A stretch of DNA of 64,000 nt from Rhyacichthys aspro (taxonomy: Eukaryota; Chordata; Actinopteri; Gobiiformes; Rhyacichthyidae), in assembly GCA_036850595.1 (NCBI GenBank), contig CM072161.1, positions 5,477,905 to 5,541,904 on the forward strand, in the 5' to 3' direction. Within the stretch, counting starts at the first letter, position 1. Each line of letters opens with the position of its first letter. Of the stretch, positions 14,101-25,869 are shown piece by piece. Both the position numbers and the translations under genes were made by a program. Below the pieces are notes generated by a model. The model was given only the letters and a program-made list of their open reading frames with translations. It did not search any database and was not told where the DNA came from.

Positions 14101-15249
14101 TGACGACGGCAGCAAAAAATGGATGTGTCTGTTCTTTGCGACTTAAAAAAGCATTCTGATTAGAAAGTAAAAAGTAGAAAAGGATAGCTGTTTTTCAGGT
14201 CTGCACAATGGGCAAGATGCATGCTCCAGGGATTACTCCATGGTGCTCGGCTCAGGTCCTTGTTAGAAAAGTAAAAAAACAGCCCTGAGATCAGCTGTGA
14301 GTAGGTTCCAAACCTCTTCTCTTCCATAATGTACTCAAAGAACCAGTCCTTCTCCAGCTTTCTTCTTCTGAGTGCTTTTTTTCCCCCAGTGCTCCTAAGC
14401 GCCACATGCACCCTGGAGGCACTTTGAAATCTCTATTTTTTTGCCGAATCTCTAGGCCTGTCCTCGATGTCATCCGTTATAATTCATTAACTCAGGGTTG
14501 TCTAGATTAGAACCAGAATACAGTTCCAGGGTTTTACTCCCAACAAGACAAGATACCATTGCATATTTTTACTTCACTTTTATTTGGAGGTTTGATTAGC
14601 TACGTCATCAAAAAGACACATGCCTAGCAACAGTCCATCCTATCAGTGCCATCAAGATATATTTGGTAATTCCCCAATTATTCTCAGATTGTTTGTGTTG
14701 CAGCTTGTAAATTGTTTCTGGGCAGAATGCTGGAGGGCTCGCAATACACTTACGTCAATAAGTAACAGGAGACTTGTTGGATTAGCATCAAATTGATCTT
14801 ACCGTACCCAGGGCAACACGGCTGAAAGACATTTACTGATATTGTATTGGTGCATTAGAGAGACAGTTTGTAATATATTTGGTACATGGCAGTAAATGAA
14901 GTAAGCAAGCTAGTTTATGATTGATTCATGAGTGACCAAAGCGGAAATTAAAAATGACAACACTTGGAGTAGACATAACATTCTATGGGTGGACATAGTG
15001 CAGGCAGCAGTTGGGACAGACAACTGGGTTTGCTGTCTATTAAAGTGGTGAGTGCAACTGGATTATTCTTTATTTAGTTGTTAAGGCCTGGCTGTAGTGT
15101 GCATGGGTCGTATACATGGTGTTGCTACAAATGTGTCTGTAAGAGCTTTGTTGTTGTTTGTCAGACCTACAGTGCAAACTTTTTTGCCCTGATTGTGATA
15201 TTATACGTTTTTTTCCCAGGCCATTGTCAAAGGTCAGCAGCAAAAAGCA
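8149..15249. other. Gene-free unique DNA
   Basis: No gene is supported. Open frames are below about 85 codons and occur on both strands without domains. The sequence is AT-rich. There are short AT palindromic tracts near 11805-11827. The stretch 12090-12840 is GC-richer and unique, and could hold a conserved noncoding element, although no motif decides this. I saw no RNA gene or intact mobile element. Confidence 0.5.
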
Positions 15250-15252
15250 ACA

Positions 15253-15284
15253 TTCATTCATTCATTCATTTTCTACCGCTTAGT
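15253..15284 (-). repeat. 3' tail of a SINE-like repeat (ATGA tail)
   Basis: On the plus strand a short attc tandem run is followed by attttctaccgctta. Read on the minus strand this is taagcggtagaaaat followed by gaatga repeats, the usual 3' end of a common teleost short element. Another copy of that 3' end closes the element at 29.33-29.63 kb. Only the terminal ~30 bp is left here. Confidence 0.5.
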
Positions 15285-18180
15285 CTCGCAAAAAGCAACA
15301 GTATTGCCAATTTATTATTGTAAGAAAAGTAACATACATTTTTCACATGTATGTTAATATGTTTAATAGTCTATTCTGAACTCAGTATCGGCTCAAGAAC
15401 TTTGGCTATTTTGACTAATCCCTCAAGACTTATGGGTGTCTTACTTGATGTATTTAAAAAGTATGTTTGTAATTGCAACAATCCATGTATAATATAATAC
15501 AACATTGTCCAGACACCAGTTACTTGTAGCTTGTAGCCTTTAGTTGGTGTAGCTTAAATGCAAATATATACAGAGCAGCTGAATATTGAGGCACTTGCAA
15601 ATTCTAGTTCTCCACCCACTCACTGACAGCACGCACATGTAGCCAGTTGATTGCCATTTGCCAAATTCTTTTAAGGCAGAATTTGCTAATACTCTTCCAT
15701 CCATTGCAGAGCATCACAGTCAGCTTAACCTCCACTGTTAAAATTGCAACTTGTGCTCATTTTTCCCCCAAATAAAAAAACAAAAGAAAATTAAATAACA
15801 TAGTTACATTAGCGTGTAATCTAACACAAAATTCCCCATTCCCTGCTTGGGTATTTTTATTTCCATTTTTTCCCTGCTTTGTAAACCTGACCTGAGTCTA
15901 TTACTCCACATTTCATTGGTATTTATCATAATAAGGATAAAATGGGATAAGGGAGAGATAAAAGGCGTCCCACCTGGGAGCCTTTACCTGTGGATGCAGT
16001 GCAGAGAACATAAGCGTGAGTAAAAACCCATGTGGATTCGCCAGTAATTTGTAAAGTTTGGTTGCAACCACTTTCTAGCTTTTGTTGAAGACAGCAGTGC
16101 TTTGATAATGAACTCCCCAAGAGAACTGAGTCAAATTTGTGTTTGTTGGTATTCACTTTGTCTAGACATATATTTTCCATCTACCAGCTGGAGAGAAAGA
16201 AAATATGGAAGCTGGAGTTGAATCTCTGGAGAATAGCCAGGCTTTGAGAGCATTCTCCCTCTTCTTTTCGAGGCTGCTGAAAGGAACAAATTGGATTTAG
16301 GAGATTTAATGTGTTGGAATAAATTTAGGGTTTGACGACTTATAGACAGACAGGTCACTGGAAACAGACTCACACAGACTTTAAACTTCACAATTGCATT
16401 ATTTTCAGAAGGCTAGACACTATTGAAATGTGCAATGTTGTGCTTGCAACTGTATTTGATTATTGTTCTGATGCATGTTAGGTACAGTTATAGAAGCCTG
16501 TGTCATAGGCTGTGGTTCAGTCATGGTCAAGACTTGATCCTTTAGTGTGAGTAAGTAAAGCTTATTGGTGTGTCTTTTATTCAGAGGTTGGATGTGTAGT
16601 TTGGCATCTGGTAGCAAACCTGCAGATTTCCATTATAACACAACCCTTCTTTGTGAACCTATGGAAGCCCTGCAGGGACATGCTGCTGTGTGTTAACAAA
16701 TTCTATTGGTAAACATGTCGTAAGTTCTCAAAATGTATTTAGCTCTAAAAGATACATGAATGTGTTTCTCTGTTAGCAGTGATCTGTTTGTACAGGCGTT
16801 TGATGGGCTTAAAGGTAATTTTGTCCTAGAAAGACAACAGTTTTGTTGTTTTTTTTAAAATATACAATTATTTGAATGATACTACTGCAATATTTACTAC
16901 ATTTACTCAATGTATCTTTTTTATTTATTTTGCTATACCTCAATGCTCATTATTTTATAGTAAAAAATATATAACAACTTTATTTGACCAGTGCTACAGA
17001 TTTTTATCATTCCCACAGAGGTCTTCTAGCGCTGTAATGTTGAAACTGCACTTGAAAATAAATATAAGCAGTCTGCCATTCACTCACTATTTGTATATAC
17101 AGTAACTAATCTTTTCTATTTGTTTGTATGACCATTTGCTCCTTTTAATTTCAGTTCTCAGAGTACATTCTCTCAAGGTTTCTGTACCGACTCTGTCACT
17201 GTTTATGTATGTCCTCAGACACAGCTCACCTGCTCTGATTCAGCTGTACAATGTTGGCCCCTGTAAAAGCTTTCCAATGCACACCATAATTACCAACCAT
17301 AGATTTAGCCCTGACTCACTGTTCCTCTGCTCACATCACAAATGACACTAAAGACACTTAGAAAACCAGTTCCATGTGGTTTATTGGTGTCAGGGCTAAA
17401 ATGATTCGAGCAACAATCTGGATGTACAATTAAAGGGACAGCAGTCTGGACAAGGCCTTAATATCTCGCTGCATGACAATCATTTGTTCATTATGAAGGA
17501 AAAGCACTGTGGCATTTTAGGGCTGTTAGCGCAACAATCTGCTCTTCTGAAGGCCTTCCAACTGCGGAACATCACCAATGCGGCAAGTACTTTATGTGGA
17601 CTCGCAGACAGGCTCAAAATCTCCTGGAGAAACACACGGAAAAGCTGCCTTAATTGCTATGCTCATTCCTGCTCAGTGTGTGGTACATATCAACAAAAAG
17701 GATTTGTTAAGTCGTTAAATAAATGTAGATCAAAACAGAAGGTAACAAAAGAGTAGGCAGTGTCCAAAAACAATCTTTTTACGTGAACTGATCACAATAT
17801 ATATATTATATACAGTATATAACCTTTAGCCAATAATGTAGGATTGTGGTCAAAGAGAAACTATCATATAATATTATTAGTTTTCTCTGGTCCAAATCTG
17901 AGACATGTTGGATAATTGTGTTGAATTTATGTCTTTGCAGCTCTGTAATTCCCATAGATATCAAATGTAGAAAATGTCAGTAGAAAGAGTGTCCCATTTT
18001 ACAGAAAAGTAGGGGCAGAGATGACTCTTTCCATTATGATGTGACAGTAGATGGACAGATTTGCACATTTACTGTTGGCATGGTCATTATCAGGTACATG
18101 CTGTTCATACTATGGGTCGGGTCAGTACAGCACACTTCAGGTGCCTTCACAGCAGCCCTGGTCCACTTTAAAACTCAAAC
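15285..18180. other. Gene-free DNA
   Basis: I see no supported gene. Open frames are below 91 codons. An AT palindromic tract lies at about 17795-17822. The only recognised repeat is the short family A piece listed at 16655-16750. Confidence 0.5.
16655..16750 (+). repeat. Dispersed repeat family A, short copy
   Basis: A 23-bp block at 16663-16685 is identical to 23628-23650; its core is gcagggacatgctg. The downstream sequence also lines up loosely (acaaattct versus acaaatcct). Identity of this length next to weaker similarity points to a shared interspersed repeat, not chance. The family is not recognised. Confidence 0.45.
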
Positions 18181-18189
18181 TCTTGTCCA

Positions 18190-18345
18190 TTAGCTCCATA
18201 AGTCCAGTTTATTTGGAGCGGTTGAAGTCTGGTGCAGGTCTGGCTTCGCGGTTCGATTGAGTTGAGAATGCAAAGCAGACCAAACAGCGAACCAAAGGCA
18301 GGAAGCAGACCACGGCACTGCGTATTTGGAGTAAACACAACCAAA
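18190..18345. repeat. Repeat block shared with 22.3 kb (probably Harbinger-associated)
   Basis: The segment around ggttcgattgag and gagaatgca (18250-18272) reappears, reverse-complemented, at about 22308-22333. The block continues with accaaac and gaacc words typical of a teleost MITE or transposon 5' region. It lies just upstream of the Myb-like remnant at 18378, so the two probably belong to one decayed Harbinger-type transposon. The boundaries are approximate. Confidence 0.45.
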
Positions 18346-18377
18346 ACAAACGCACACGTGGAGCAATAGTTGGGAAA

Positions 18378-18515
18378 ATGGCTTGTTTTGGAACGTGGAG
18401 TGAGGAGGCGGTGATAGAAATATGGTCAGACGAGAATATGTAACAGTTGAATGTCACAAAAAAAATCAGTTTTCAAACGAATTAGCAGGAAACTTTAAAG
18501 AGTTTACAATTATAG
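18378..18515 (+). pseudogene. Myb/SANT-like gene remnant of a PIF/Harbinger-type transposon
   Basis: From the ATG at 18378 the frame encodes MACFGTWSEEAVIEIWSDEN and then M before a stop at 18441. The W-S-E-E...I-W-S-D-E pattern is the first helix region of the Myb/SANT-like DNA-binding proteins carried by fish Harbinger elements. After the stop and a shift of frame, residues CHKKNQFSNELAGNFKEF (from about 18452) match the following part of the same domain type. In the family this protein binds the transposon ends and helps the transposase. Here only about 45 codons are left, broken by one stop and one frameshift, and no DDE transposase is visible nearby. The assignment rests on motif recognition, not a search. 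Confidence 0.55.
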
Positions 18516-18519
18516 AATA

Positions 18520-20450
18520 TATATCCTACGTTATTCAGAAGGTAGCAGCCTCAGAAAGCATCCCATACCTTAACATTGTGGCCTGTGAGACAATTAATTA
18601 CACAAAAGTGAATCCTTAATTGGGCAAAAATAAGAGTCGATAAAGATTGGCCATGTTTTCTCAAATGAAGCAATATAAATCATACTCCAAGAAAAAAACC
18701 TTATGTTATTCTTATTTTGAAAACATAGCTATTGTTTATTGGCAACAGCTGTTCCTGGGTTTAGACAGAGTTGGCATCTTTTATCTCTTGTTTTGTGAAG
18801 AAAAATAAAACATTGCATTAAACACAACAGCATTGTCACAGATGCTTATAAAATCACAGAGGAGTAATTTTTTATCCTAGTTGTTCACAACACTTTTGAC
18901 AGAAACAAGGATTTTTATTTTTTTTAAATTTTTGTTATTATTTTGTAAAAAAAAAAAAACTATCATCACAACCTTCATGGCATTAATTTTAAAATGTATT
19001 TTGACCAGTGATCACTTAGAAGAAGACTGAAGCCTATCTTTTATATGCATTTTCGTTACAGTTCTTTGGCCCGCAATAGGTTTAAGTTGACAGCTTGAAA
19101 AATGCACTTGAAGACTTTAATCCAAACCAAAGACGTCATCTCTGAAAGCACTTTAAGACATTAGCTCCTCGTGACTGGCATCTATCTATCCTCCTCTTCT
19201 CTCCTTCATTCACTTTCACGACAGCACATGGGGGATTTGTCCCAACAGATGGAGCCTTTGATTAAACGCTGAACTACACCGTTTGTTAATGAGCTTTTAA
19301 GTTCAGCCTGTTCAATATTTCAGTTGCGTGTGTTTTCATTTGGAGGACTCACAGGCAATAAAACACCTCGGAGGCGTTCTGCTGCCAGGGTGGATGACAC
19401 AAGTGTAACTACAGCCACGTTTCAACACGCCAGCGACTCCTCTTTTGAAGCGGGGCATTGCCAGGTGAAAAACACATGAATGGGGCCCACGTGAGCTCCT
19501 GGAGTGTTTAGCACTGGGCTTGATTAGAGATTTGAACACTTAGGAGCTGAGATGAGTGCATGTGGAGGGATCATCACTTTGTCAGAATGAGTACAATGAG
19601 AAGGAAGGCAGATTAATAACAGGGAAACACAAGTGATTGGGGTTAGTTAGGTCAGCCATGCTTTATTGGACTGTGATCTCAAAGTGGTGCCTAGTGACAG
19701 TTAAAGTAGGCACCTGTAAATCTGAGGTCAGAGGTCAGTCTGTTCATGTTCATAGTCCAACTGGGCTCCCTTCTCTGCTTTCCTTTTCAATTTCTGTACT
19801 CCATTTCCTAAAATTTAAGCTGTATTTTTCTCCCAGTTTGACTATTCATGTCACCAAATGTACCCTTTTGAAAAACTGAATCTGGTAAAACATTTGACAG
19901 CCATTTTTAATGATGTGATTGCCTATATCTTTCTTCTTAACATTTATTGATATATAGTGGAATAACGAAGAGTTTATTTTCTTGGTTGTCTTCATCATGT
20001 TTATGCCGGCTCCAAAGCAGCTTAATTGTAAATCAATAGAAGTAGTGTCCACTCATGTCAATAAAGGATCCGCTCCCAGCAGGTGCACAAGCACACATGA
20101 TCTCAGCTAACTGCCTTTACATGAGCACTGGTGGGTGGTGTGTCCTAGTTCTATCAGAGATCACAGCATATGAAGAAGGCTGCAGTCTATAACCAACACA
20201 TTTCAGTCTATCTTGCCAGGAACCTCTCAGTTGGGTCCAAGTTCTGCTGTGGTTGTTCACAAGACACGCCTCCTGACTCTGTGTGGACCTTCAAAGGATT
20301 TGTCAGTGTTTTTACTTTTTGTATGTAAAACATGCATTATAAAAAGGCTAAGGAATAGTTTAAACTGTTCAATATTCACCATTATTGGTAATGCCACCAA
20401 GTCTCAGTTTGAGACAGTTTAGGGTTGTGGTTTTTATCTGTAGTGCAAGT
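18520..20450. other. Gene-free DNA
   Basis: No gene is supported. There are A- and T-rich runs at about 18920-18960. Open frames are below 81 codons and without domains. Confidence 0.5.
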
Positions 20451-20451
20451 G

Positions 20452-20645
20452 TTTGTTTTTTTGTTTTGTTTCGTTTTTTTGGTTTATTTTTTGGTTTAAG
20501 TTTTTGCTTTTTTGACAATCACCATAGACAGACAGGAAACACAGTGAGAGAGAATGAAATTGTATTTGTACAAATGTCCCGAGCCAGAATCAAACCCAGG
20601 TCTCACCAGTATGTGGTAAGTGCTCTAGCTGGTGAGCATCCACAT
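20452..20645 (-). mobile_element. tRNA-derived SINE, minus strand
   Basis: Read on the minus strand, a box A-like gctagagcactta (20617-20630) is followed about 30 bp later by a box B-like ggtttgattct (20587-20597), the internal RNA polymerase III promoter of a tRNA-derived head. The body then has a ctctctcactgtgtttcctg-type pyrimidine tract and ends in an A-rich tail, seen as T-rich DNA at 20448-20515. The order matches a common teleost tRNA-SINE. It lies divergently next to another such SINE at 20706. It is somewhat diverged, so probably inactive. Confidence 0.65.
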
Positions 20646-20705
20646 ATCCCTATATCCTTACATTACATTATGTCAAAGTTACACTTTAAAATTTTACCCT
20701 CAGAG

Positions 20706-20880
20706 GGGGCACTCCTTGCAGCTCAGAGCATACAGTTAGCAGGCGGGAGACCAGGGTTCGAGTACCGGTCGGATCATTTGCCCAAGGTCATTCCCTATTC
20801 TCTTTCACCCCATGTCCTGTCCAGGTACTATACACTATGAATAAAGGCCAAAAAGCCCACAAAAAGTAATCTTTAAAACT
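20706..20880 (+). mobile_element. tRNA-derived SINE, plus strand
   Basis: Box A-like tgcagctcagagc (20717-20729) and box B-like ggttcgagtac (20755-20765) form a tRNA-type pol III promoter. They are followed by a tail with cctgtcc and then aataaaggccaaaaagcc (20840-20857), a 3' end seen in many teleost tRNA-SINEs. SINEs of this kind encode no protein and depend on a LINE for copying. It sits about 60 bp from the minus-strand SINE. An open frame running through both SINEs is accidental. Confidence 0.7.
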
Positions 20881-21690
20881 TTTCTAACCCTATGATCCTT
20901 TTCATTTTGCAGACAACATTTTTACATCTTTTATTTGTCATTTCCTACACACAGACGCGTCTCTTTTTGCCACATTCTGTGCCTCCATGCCTTAAACTCC
21001 ATTGGCAAAGGCAGCTGAACAGTCAATATTTAGGGGCATGTCATTCTAAACTCACTTTTTTCATCTGCTGGATTTATTAATATTTGCGCACTTGCATTTC
21101 AATAATTGCATGTGTGCTCTGATGTACCATTTTCAATCTCAGATGTTTCCAAGCAAGAGCAAATAAGGCTCAGTGCATTACACTTAAAATGGAAACATGG
21201 AACAGGAGTCTTGTCGATGTCCTGCAGTGACCCAGTCTGAGGACAGAGACACTGATGTGAGTCAAAAGACAAACACCTTGGCTCCAAGACAAACACAGTG
21301 GTGTAGAGTTAGCTTTAAAAGGGCCGGAATTAGCCTCATTAATTTTGGCACACACTGGTGTTTACACTGAGGCACAAACAGAGGCTTAGGACTGCATCTG
21401 CTCATGTCACCATTAATGCATTTTGCTCTAAAGGCATAATCCCTGACCAATCTGACAACCTCGTGACCCAAGTCAGATGAGGTTAGAGTTACAAGAAAGG
21501 AACGTGTTTAGTAAATTATGTTACAATTTCTAGATAGACCTATGATTTAATTTAGAAGGCCAGTAAAAATAGAACTACGATACATATTTGTATCAATGTA
21601 GGCCATTACCACTATGTCACCAAGACAGCTTTAGGGCAACATCAGCTTCAGTAGAGGACGAGATAGGCCAGTGACCAAACATTAACACAG
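20881..21690. other. Gene-free DNA
   Basis: I see no gene or recognised repeat. Overlapping minus-strand open frames near 21100-21470 are short and carry no domain. Confidence 0.5.
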
Positions 21691-22031
21691 AATAGGTGTC
21701 AAACTCAAAGTGGTGAGGGGCTGCAGAAGTTATTAAGTTAAATTTTGATTGTGAGATTTCATCTTCATTTGAGTTATCACACAAACATTATTTTCCTCCC
21801 TTTATGGACACTGGTTTTACTTGAATTTGAACATGTTTTAGATGGATTTGAACAGGTTGTAGTGAGTTTTAAACAGATTTTATTTATCTTTGTAGCAAAA
21901 ATCAAATCCATCTAAAACATCTTCCAATCCAAAAAGTGCCAAAAATATCACCTACTAAATGTATCAAAAGGCCACATAAAATATTGCAAAGGGCCGCATT
22001 TGGCCCCCGGACCATGAGTTTGACATGTGTT
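21691..22031 (-). mobile_element. hAT-type MITE, family B, copy 1
   Basis: The left end aataggtgtcaaactcaa and right end atgagtttgacatgtgtt are inverted copies with a TGTCAAACTCA core. Subterminal GGGCCGCATTTGGCCC lies at about 21990-22006. Reverse-complemented, the whole element lines up with those at 52347 and 54937, including ctcaaatgaagatgaaatc and the ctttgca motif. About three diverged copies of a 21-bp unit lie at 21812-21880. I see no clear 8-bp target duplication, so the exact ends are uncertain. It has no coding capacity. Confidence 0.65.
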
Positions 22032-22299
22032 GGTTAAAAAAACAAGCCTCATAAATAACCAGTTACCTACAACATGTAAGAAGAGGAGTCCTTAAACCTT
22101 TGTGGTTTGATATTACCTAAATATTAGCGATTACACCAAGTTTTGTTTTGGTAGTGTTTCTCAGTCTATTCAACATATTTTATTAACCGATGATCCCCTT
22201 TTGTCCCACGCCTGTCATTTTTTTCCACAGTTTCTTCTAAAAAAGCCATCGGCAAACAGCTCTCCCGCTTCCTTCACCTCCTTTGTTTGTTGTTTGGTT

Positions 22300-22500
22300 T
22301 CCTTTTCTGCATTCTCGTCTCAATCGAACTGCACCAGGGTTCATTTGGAAGCGGGCAGAGTTTGCTTTTTTCGGTCTGCACTGGAGTTCGATTGCACATT
22401 CATACCTCCGCCAAACAACCCAGCCTTCCTGAGGAAATAAAGTTTTAGAGTTCGATTAAAGTGGACCAAACACGGCTGAATGCGCACGAAACTAAATACA
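22300..22500 (-). repeat. Repeat block related to 18.2 kb
   Basis: The segment ctgcattctcgtctcaatcg (22308-22327) matches 18250-18272 in reverse complement. Further agttcgatt words occur at 22385-22394 and 22448-22457. The arrangement looks like a fragment of the same probable Harbinger-type repeat as at 18.2 kb. No terminal repeats were resolved. Confidence 0.45.
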
Positions 22501-23610
22501 AAAGAACGCGTTTGTGCTTACGGTCCTGTATGCTGCTAATGATATTTCTGTATATATGTGTGTGGGTAATTGGGGAGTTACACGCAGGCCCCAGTAGCAG
22601 CCACACTCTGGTGCACATTTGACATACAACGGCATGTACAGCAGCAGTCCGTTCGTTGGACATGAGTTCATCCATGTGGAATAGTAAACATGTTAGCACG
22701 GGCTGCAGTTTCTCATTCACCTAAAGGCATAGCCACTCCAGAACACCAGCAGAGCCCCAACGACAACAATAGTGGCAAATGTCAGGGAACTTTTACCCGT
22801 TTTACATTCAGATACTGCCCGGACTTCACCCAAAACAGCTCATCTCAAATGCTGTCTGTGTGCAAATGAAGCCAGATTTCTTGTTTTGCTATCTGCCTCT
22901 GCGCGGGATGAGCTCTGCCTGTGCTATCGGACAGGTCCACGCTGAGAGGACCGGGGAGTACGACGGTGTTTCTAATCTTGTCCGCGCATAAATTCTCTTA
23001 TCTGTGACCTGCCACTCCACTGCTCACCTCCCGAACAAACCTCTCAGTCAGATTAGGTTTCTCTACATTCAGCAAAATGAATTCGGGCCATTTTTTATTC
23101 ACTCGGCCAGAAATTTTGACTCGCTTCCTCAAAATGATTACGCCGACTTCAACGGAGAATAATGCACCATGTGAATCCAAAGTGTCAGTTGCTTCATTGC
23201 TCATCAGTGGGCAGCCTCATAATTTTTCTCTTGAATTATTAACCAGTGTAACATTGCCGTCAGTCATCGACTTGAATCCGTCCCGGTGTAATCTAAGAGG
23301 TCATTAGCTTCTCACTTTCATAGCCATGTGATTTACACCGAACATTATATCCTTAGCCATTATTGATCACCTGGGTTTAGCTTACAGAGCACTGTGGCCC
23401 GTACAGTGCATCCTCCTATTAATTTCATAATTAATACTGTGAACACACATCTAATATAGTTTGCATTGCCAATAAAATAATGCTCATAAAAGTTATAGAT
23501 AGGGGTTAGGTGAATGTGTGTGAAAAGCAGAAATTCATTGATGCATGGAAAATACATTGTTGCTTCCTGATGTTGTAGAAAAATTAAGGCAAAATATGGT
23601 GCAGCAAAGA
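22500..23610. other. Gene-free, partly GC-richer DNA
   Basis: No supported gene. The stretch 22880-23310 is GC-richer and carries open frames on both strands without domains. It could be an extension of the Harbinger-type repeat or a conserved noncoding element; I cannot decide. Confidence 0.45.
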
Positions 23611-23612
23611 GG

Positions 23613-24205
23613 CAATGTTGCATCTACGGAAGCCCTGCAGGGACATGCTGTTCCCTAATGAACAAATCCTGTAGAAATAGATGCGATAATGACTTTGTTT
23701 GAAATGTAGAAACAAAATCAGATCATAAATGTCCTAAACCTTTATGCTAAATTTACATGCTTTTTGTGGGAAGCCACACAAAAACTAGGAGAATTTTCAG
23801 TGTATTTCACAAAACTTAATTTTTTTTTTTTTTTTAAGACAGCCAAATGACTGTTATTTTGACAGTTTTAAACACTATTAAAAACAGATCTTATAACAAT
23901 TTGTTCCATTTTATGAAATTTTTACCACAATATTTTACACATTATTTCCTTTATTGGTCTTAATTGGTCTGTTTTGAAAAGAAAATAACAGTTTACTGGC
24001 TATCCACAATGGTATATCTTACTTTTGGGGTGCCACTGGTGGATGCATGACTAATATACCAGTATTCTGCAATGTCAAGAAAGATCAACCACAGGTTTTC
24101 AGTTCTTTTTTCAATTATACCATAGTATGTGGTCCCATTAATTTGTGTATATCAGTAAATACGTGATTGGAAATGCAAAAAGCAGATTTTAAAACATTGC
24201 TGCTT
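23613..24205 (+). repeat. Dispersed repeat family A, longer copy
   Basis: The left part carries the 23-bp block identical to 16663-16685. The middle accacaatattttacacatt (23925-23944) resembles 26023-26046 and also 29221-29240. The right part (about 23995-24205) aligns with 27065-27310 through ctggct, gactaat, agccagtattt-like words, attaatttgtgt and gattttaaaaca in the same order. I read this as one ~600-bp interspersed element of unknown class, here uninterrupted. Confidence 0.45.
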
Positions 24206-24209
24206 ACTG

Positions 24210-25860
24210 CATTTCTACTACTTTTAGATTCTTATTTTTAGAGATTTTGTTGCAGTATTAGATGGCAAAATATTTACTACAGCAGCATTAAGTTTCGACA
24301 TTGAAAGTTGATCAAGGCTGCAGTCAGATCCAAGCATTATGAAGCCGCGGTGGTCTGCAGACAGGACTTTGAAGTTGCTGTTGTCCAGAAGCAGCAGTGC
24401 AACACCCAACGGAGCTGAGCAGGAAGACGCTGTGACTAAAGACCATCACTAACTGGACTAATGCTTTGCAACATGATTTACAGCAAATTAAGCAGTGGTT
24501 TTACTCAGCAGCACACTGTAAACCACTGACTCACACAGTTCATTGCATTAATTAGGGTTGGCTTGGTTTTGCTTGGTTTATTTCTACACAAATGGAATCG
24601 GTAGCCCTCAGTGTGAGACGTACCCTGCAGGTCTCACACAGATTTCTTCATCATCACATGTCCATTCAGTTTGATGGAGGCGCATTAGCCGACAGACCGA
24701 CAGGACGGTCACACTGTTAATGCTGTCCGGGATGTCAACGCACTGCCATAGCCATTCCACATCCCACATCCAACACGCCTTATTCATGTCATTCTCCATA
24801 TATTCACCAGTGCTTTCTCTGCCACTCGGACAGTGAGCAACAGAAACCTCTCTATTGACTTGTCCTCAAATGGCTGAATGGAATTTAAATTGGGCCATGA
24901 TTTAAATTTAAATGTGATTCAACCTCAGCAGTGGCAGTCTCGGTGTGTGTCTATGCTGATTGCCACGAAATGCATGAGCGGAGCACAAGCGGCGGCTCAT
25001 CTTTTTTTTGAGAAAAATCAAGAAGCTTGGCATTTCTCATGGGTCATTACGGCTCTTCCCCATGACGACAAACAAAGAGAGGCAAAATGCACGCGGCAGA
25101 TACGACAAGTCCAGATCAAGTCATTCTTTACGGAAAATCGCCTGCTGCCGGAGCAACGGAGAGAGATCAGCCGTCGAAGTCTGAGTGATCGACAGCTCCA
25201 TTTAAGACTGTGACGTCATGCATTAGACGAGTGGAGCGGGTGAGGCGGATTACAGAGTGGGAGCTCCCGGGAGACTGAGCGATAGTAACACCACGGCAGC
25301 TCAAATAGCAACAGGAAATCAAAGTACACGAAAGACAAGATAGATACTCTTCACGTGAACCACATTTACAAATCCCTCAAGCTGCTCTGTCACAGTTTAC
25401 AAGACGGGGCCTGCTCAAAACATCGAGGAAAAAGTGGTGCATTCTTCTGTGAAACTGGATTAAACATGACTTCATTAAGTTCAAGTTTATTAACTGTGTC
25501 ATATTTAATGGCATCTGGTGGTGAAACTGCAGATTGCAATTCTCATATACTCTATATGCATGAACAAAACCCAGGATGTAATTAGTTGAGATCATCATTG
25601 TTGCTACTCTGTCTCTCTGCTTCATCCACTGCTTGATTCAGACACAAACACAGAGAAAAACGACAGCACAGGTTTTTTTGATAAGGTTGTAGCATTTACT
25701 ACACATTTTACATTGTATCTAGCCTCTCTTTTGTTGGCGTCAGTAGAAGCCGCCCCCTTGCATTTATAAGGGGACTAAAACAAACTGAAACATGCAGCAT
25801 TATTCACCGCAAAATGCAATCTAACAACACTGTATTATCTATTTTTGGTTCAGTTTGAGG
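24210..25860. other. Gene-free DNA
   Basis: No gene is supported except the possible regulatory stretch listed separately at 24880. Open frames are at most 111 codons and carry no domain. Confidence 0.5.
24880..25260. promoter_or_regulatory. Candidate conserved noncoding element with a CRE site
   Basis: This unique stretch is GC-richer than its flanks and contains a perfect 8-bp cAMP-response palindrome tgacgtca at 25211-25218. A 111-codon open frame covers most of it, but its protein has no recognisable domain and the opposite strand is not clean either. I favour noncoding regulatory DNA over a gene. Both readings are inference. Confidence 0.22.
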
Positions 25861-25869
25861 CTAAGTGGG

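Noticed and set aside
20717..20765. Possible tRNA gene
   Set aside because: Box A and B are present, but the cloverleaf stems do not pair and a SINE body follows; the same applies to the minus-strand copy and to 29328.
20385..20840. 151-codon frame
   Set aside because: It crosses two divergent SINEs, whose T-rich tail and tRNA-like heads explain its sequence.
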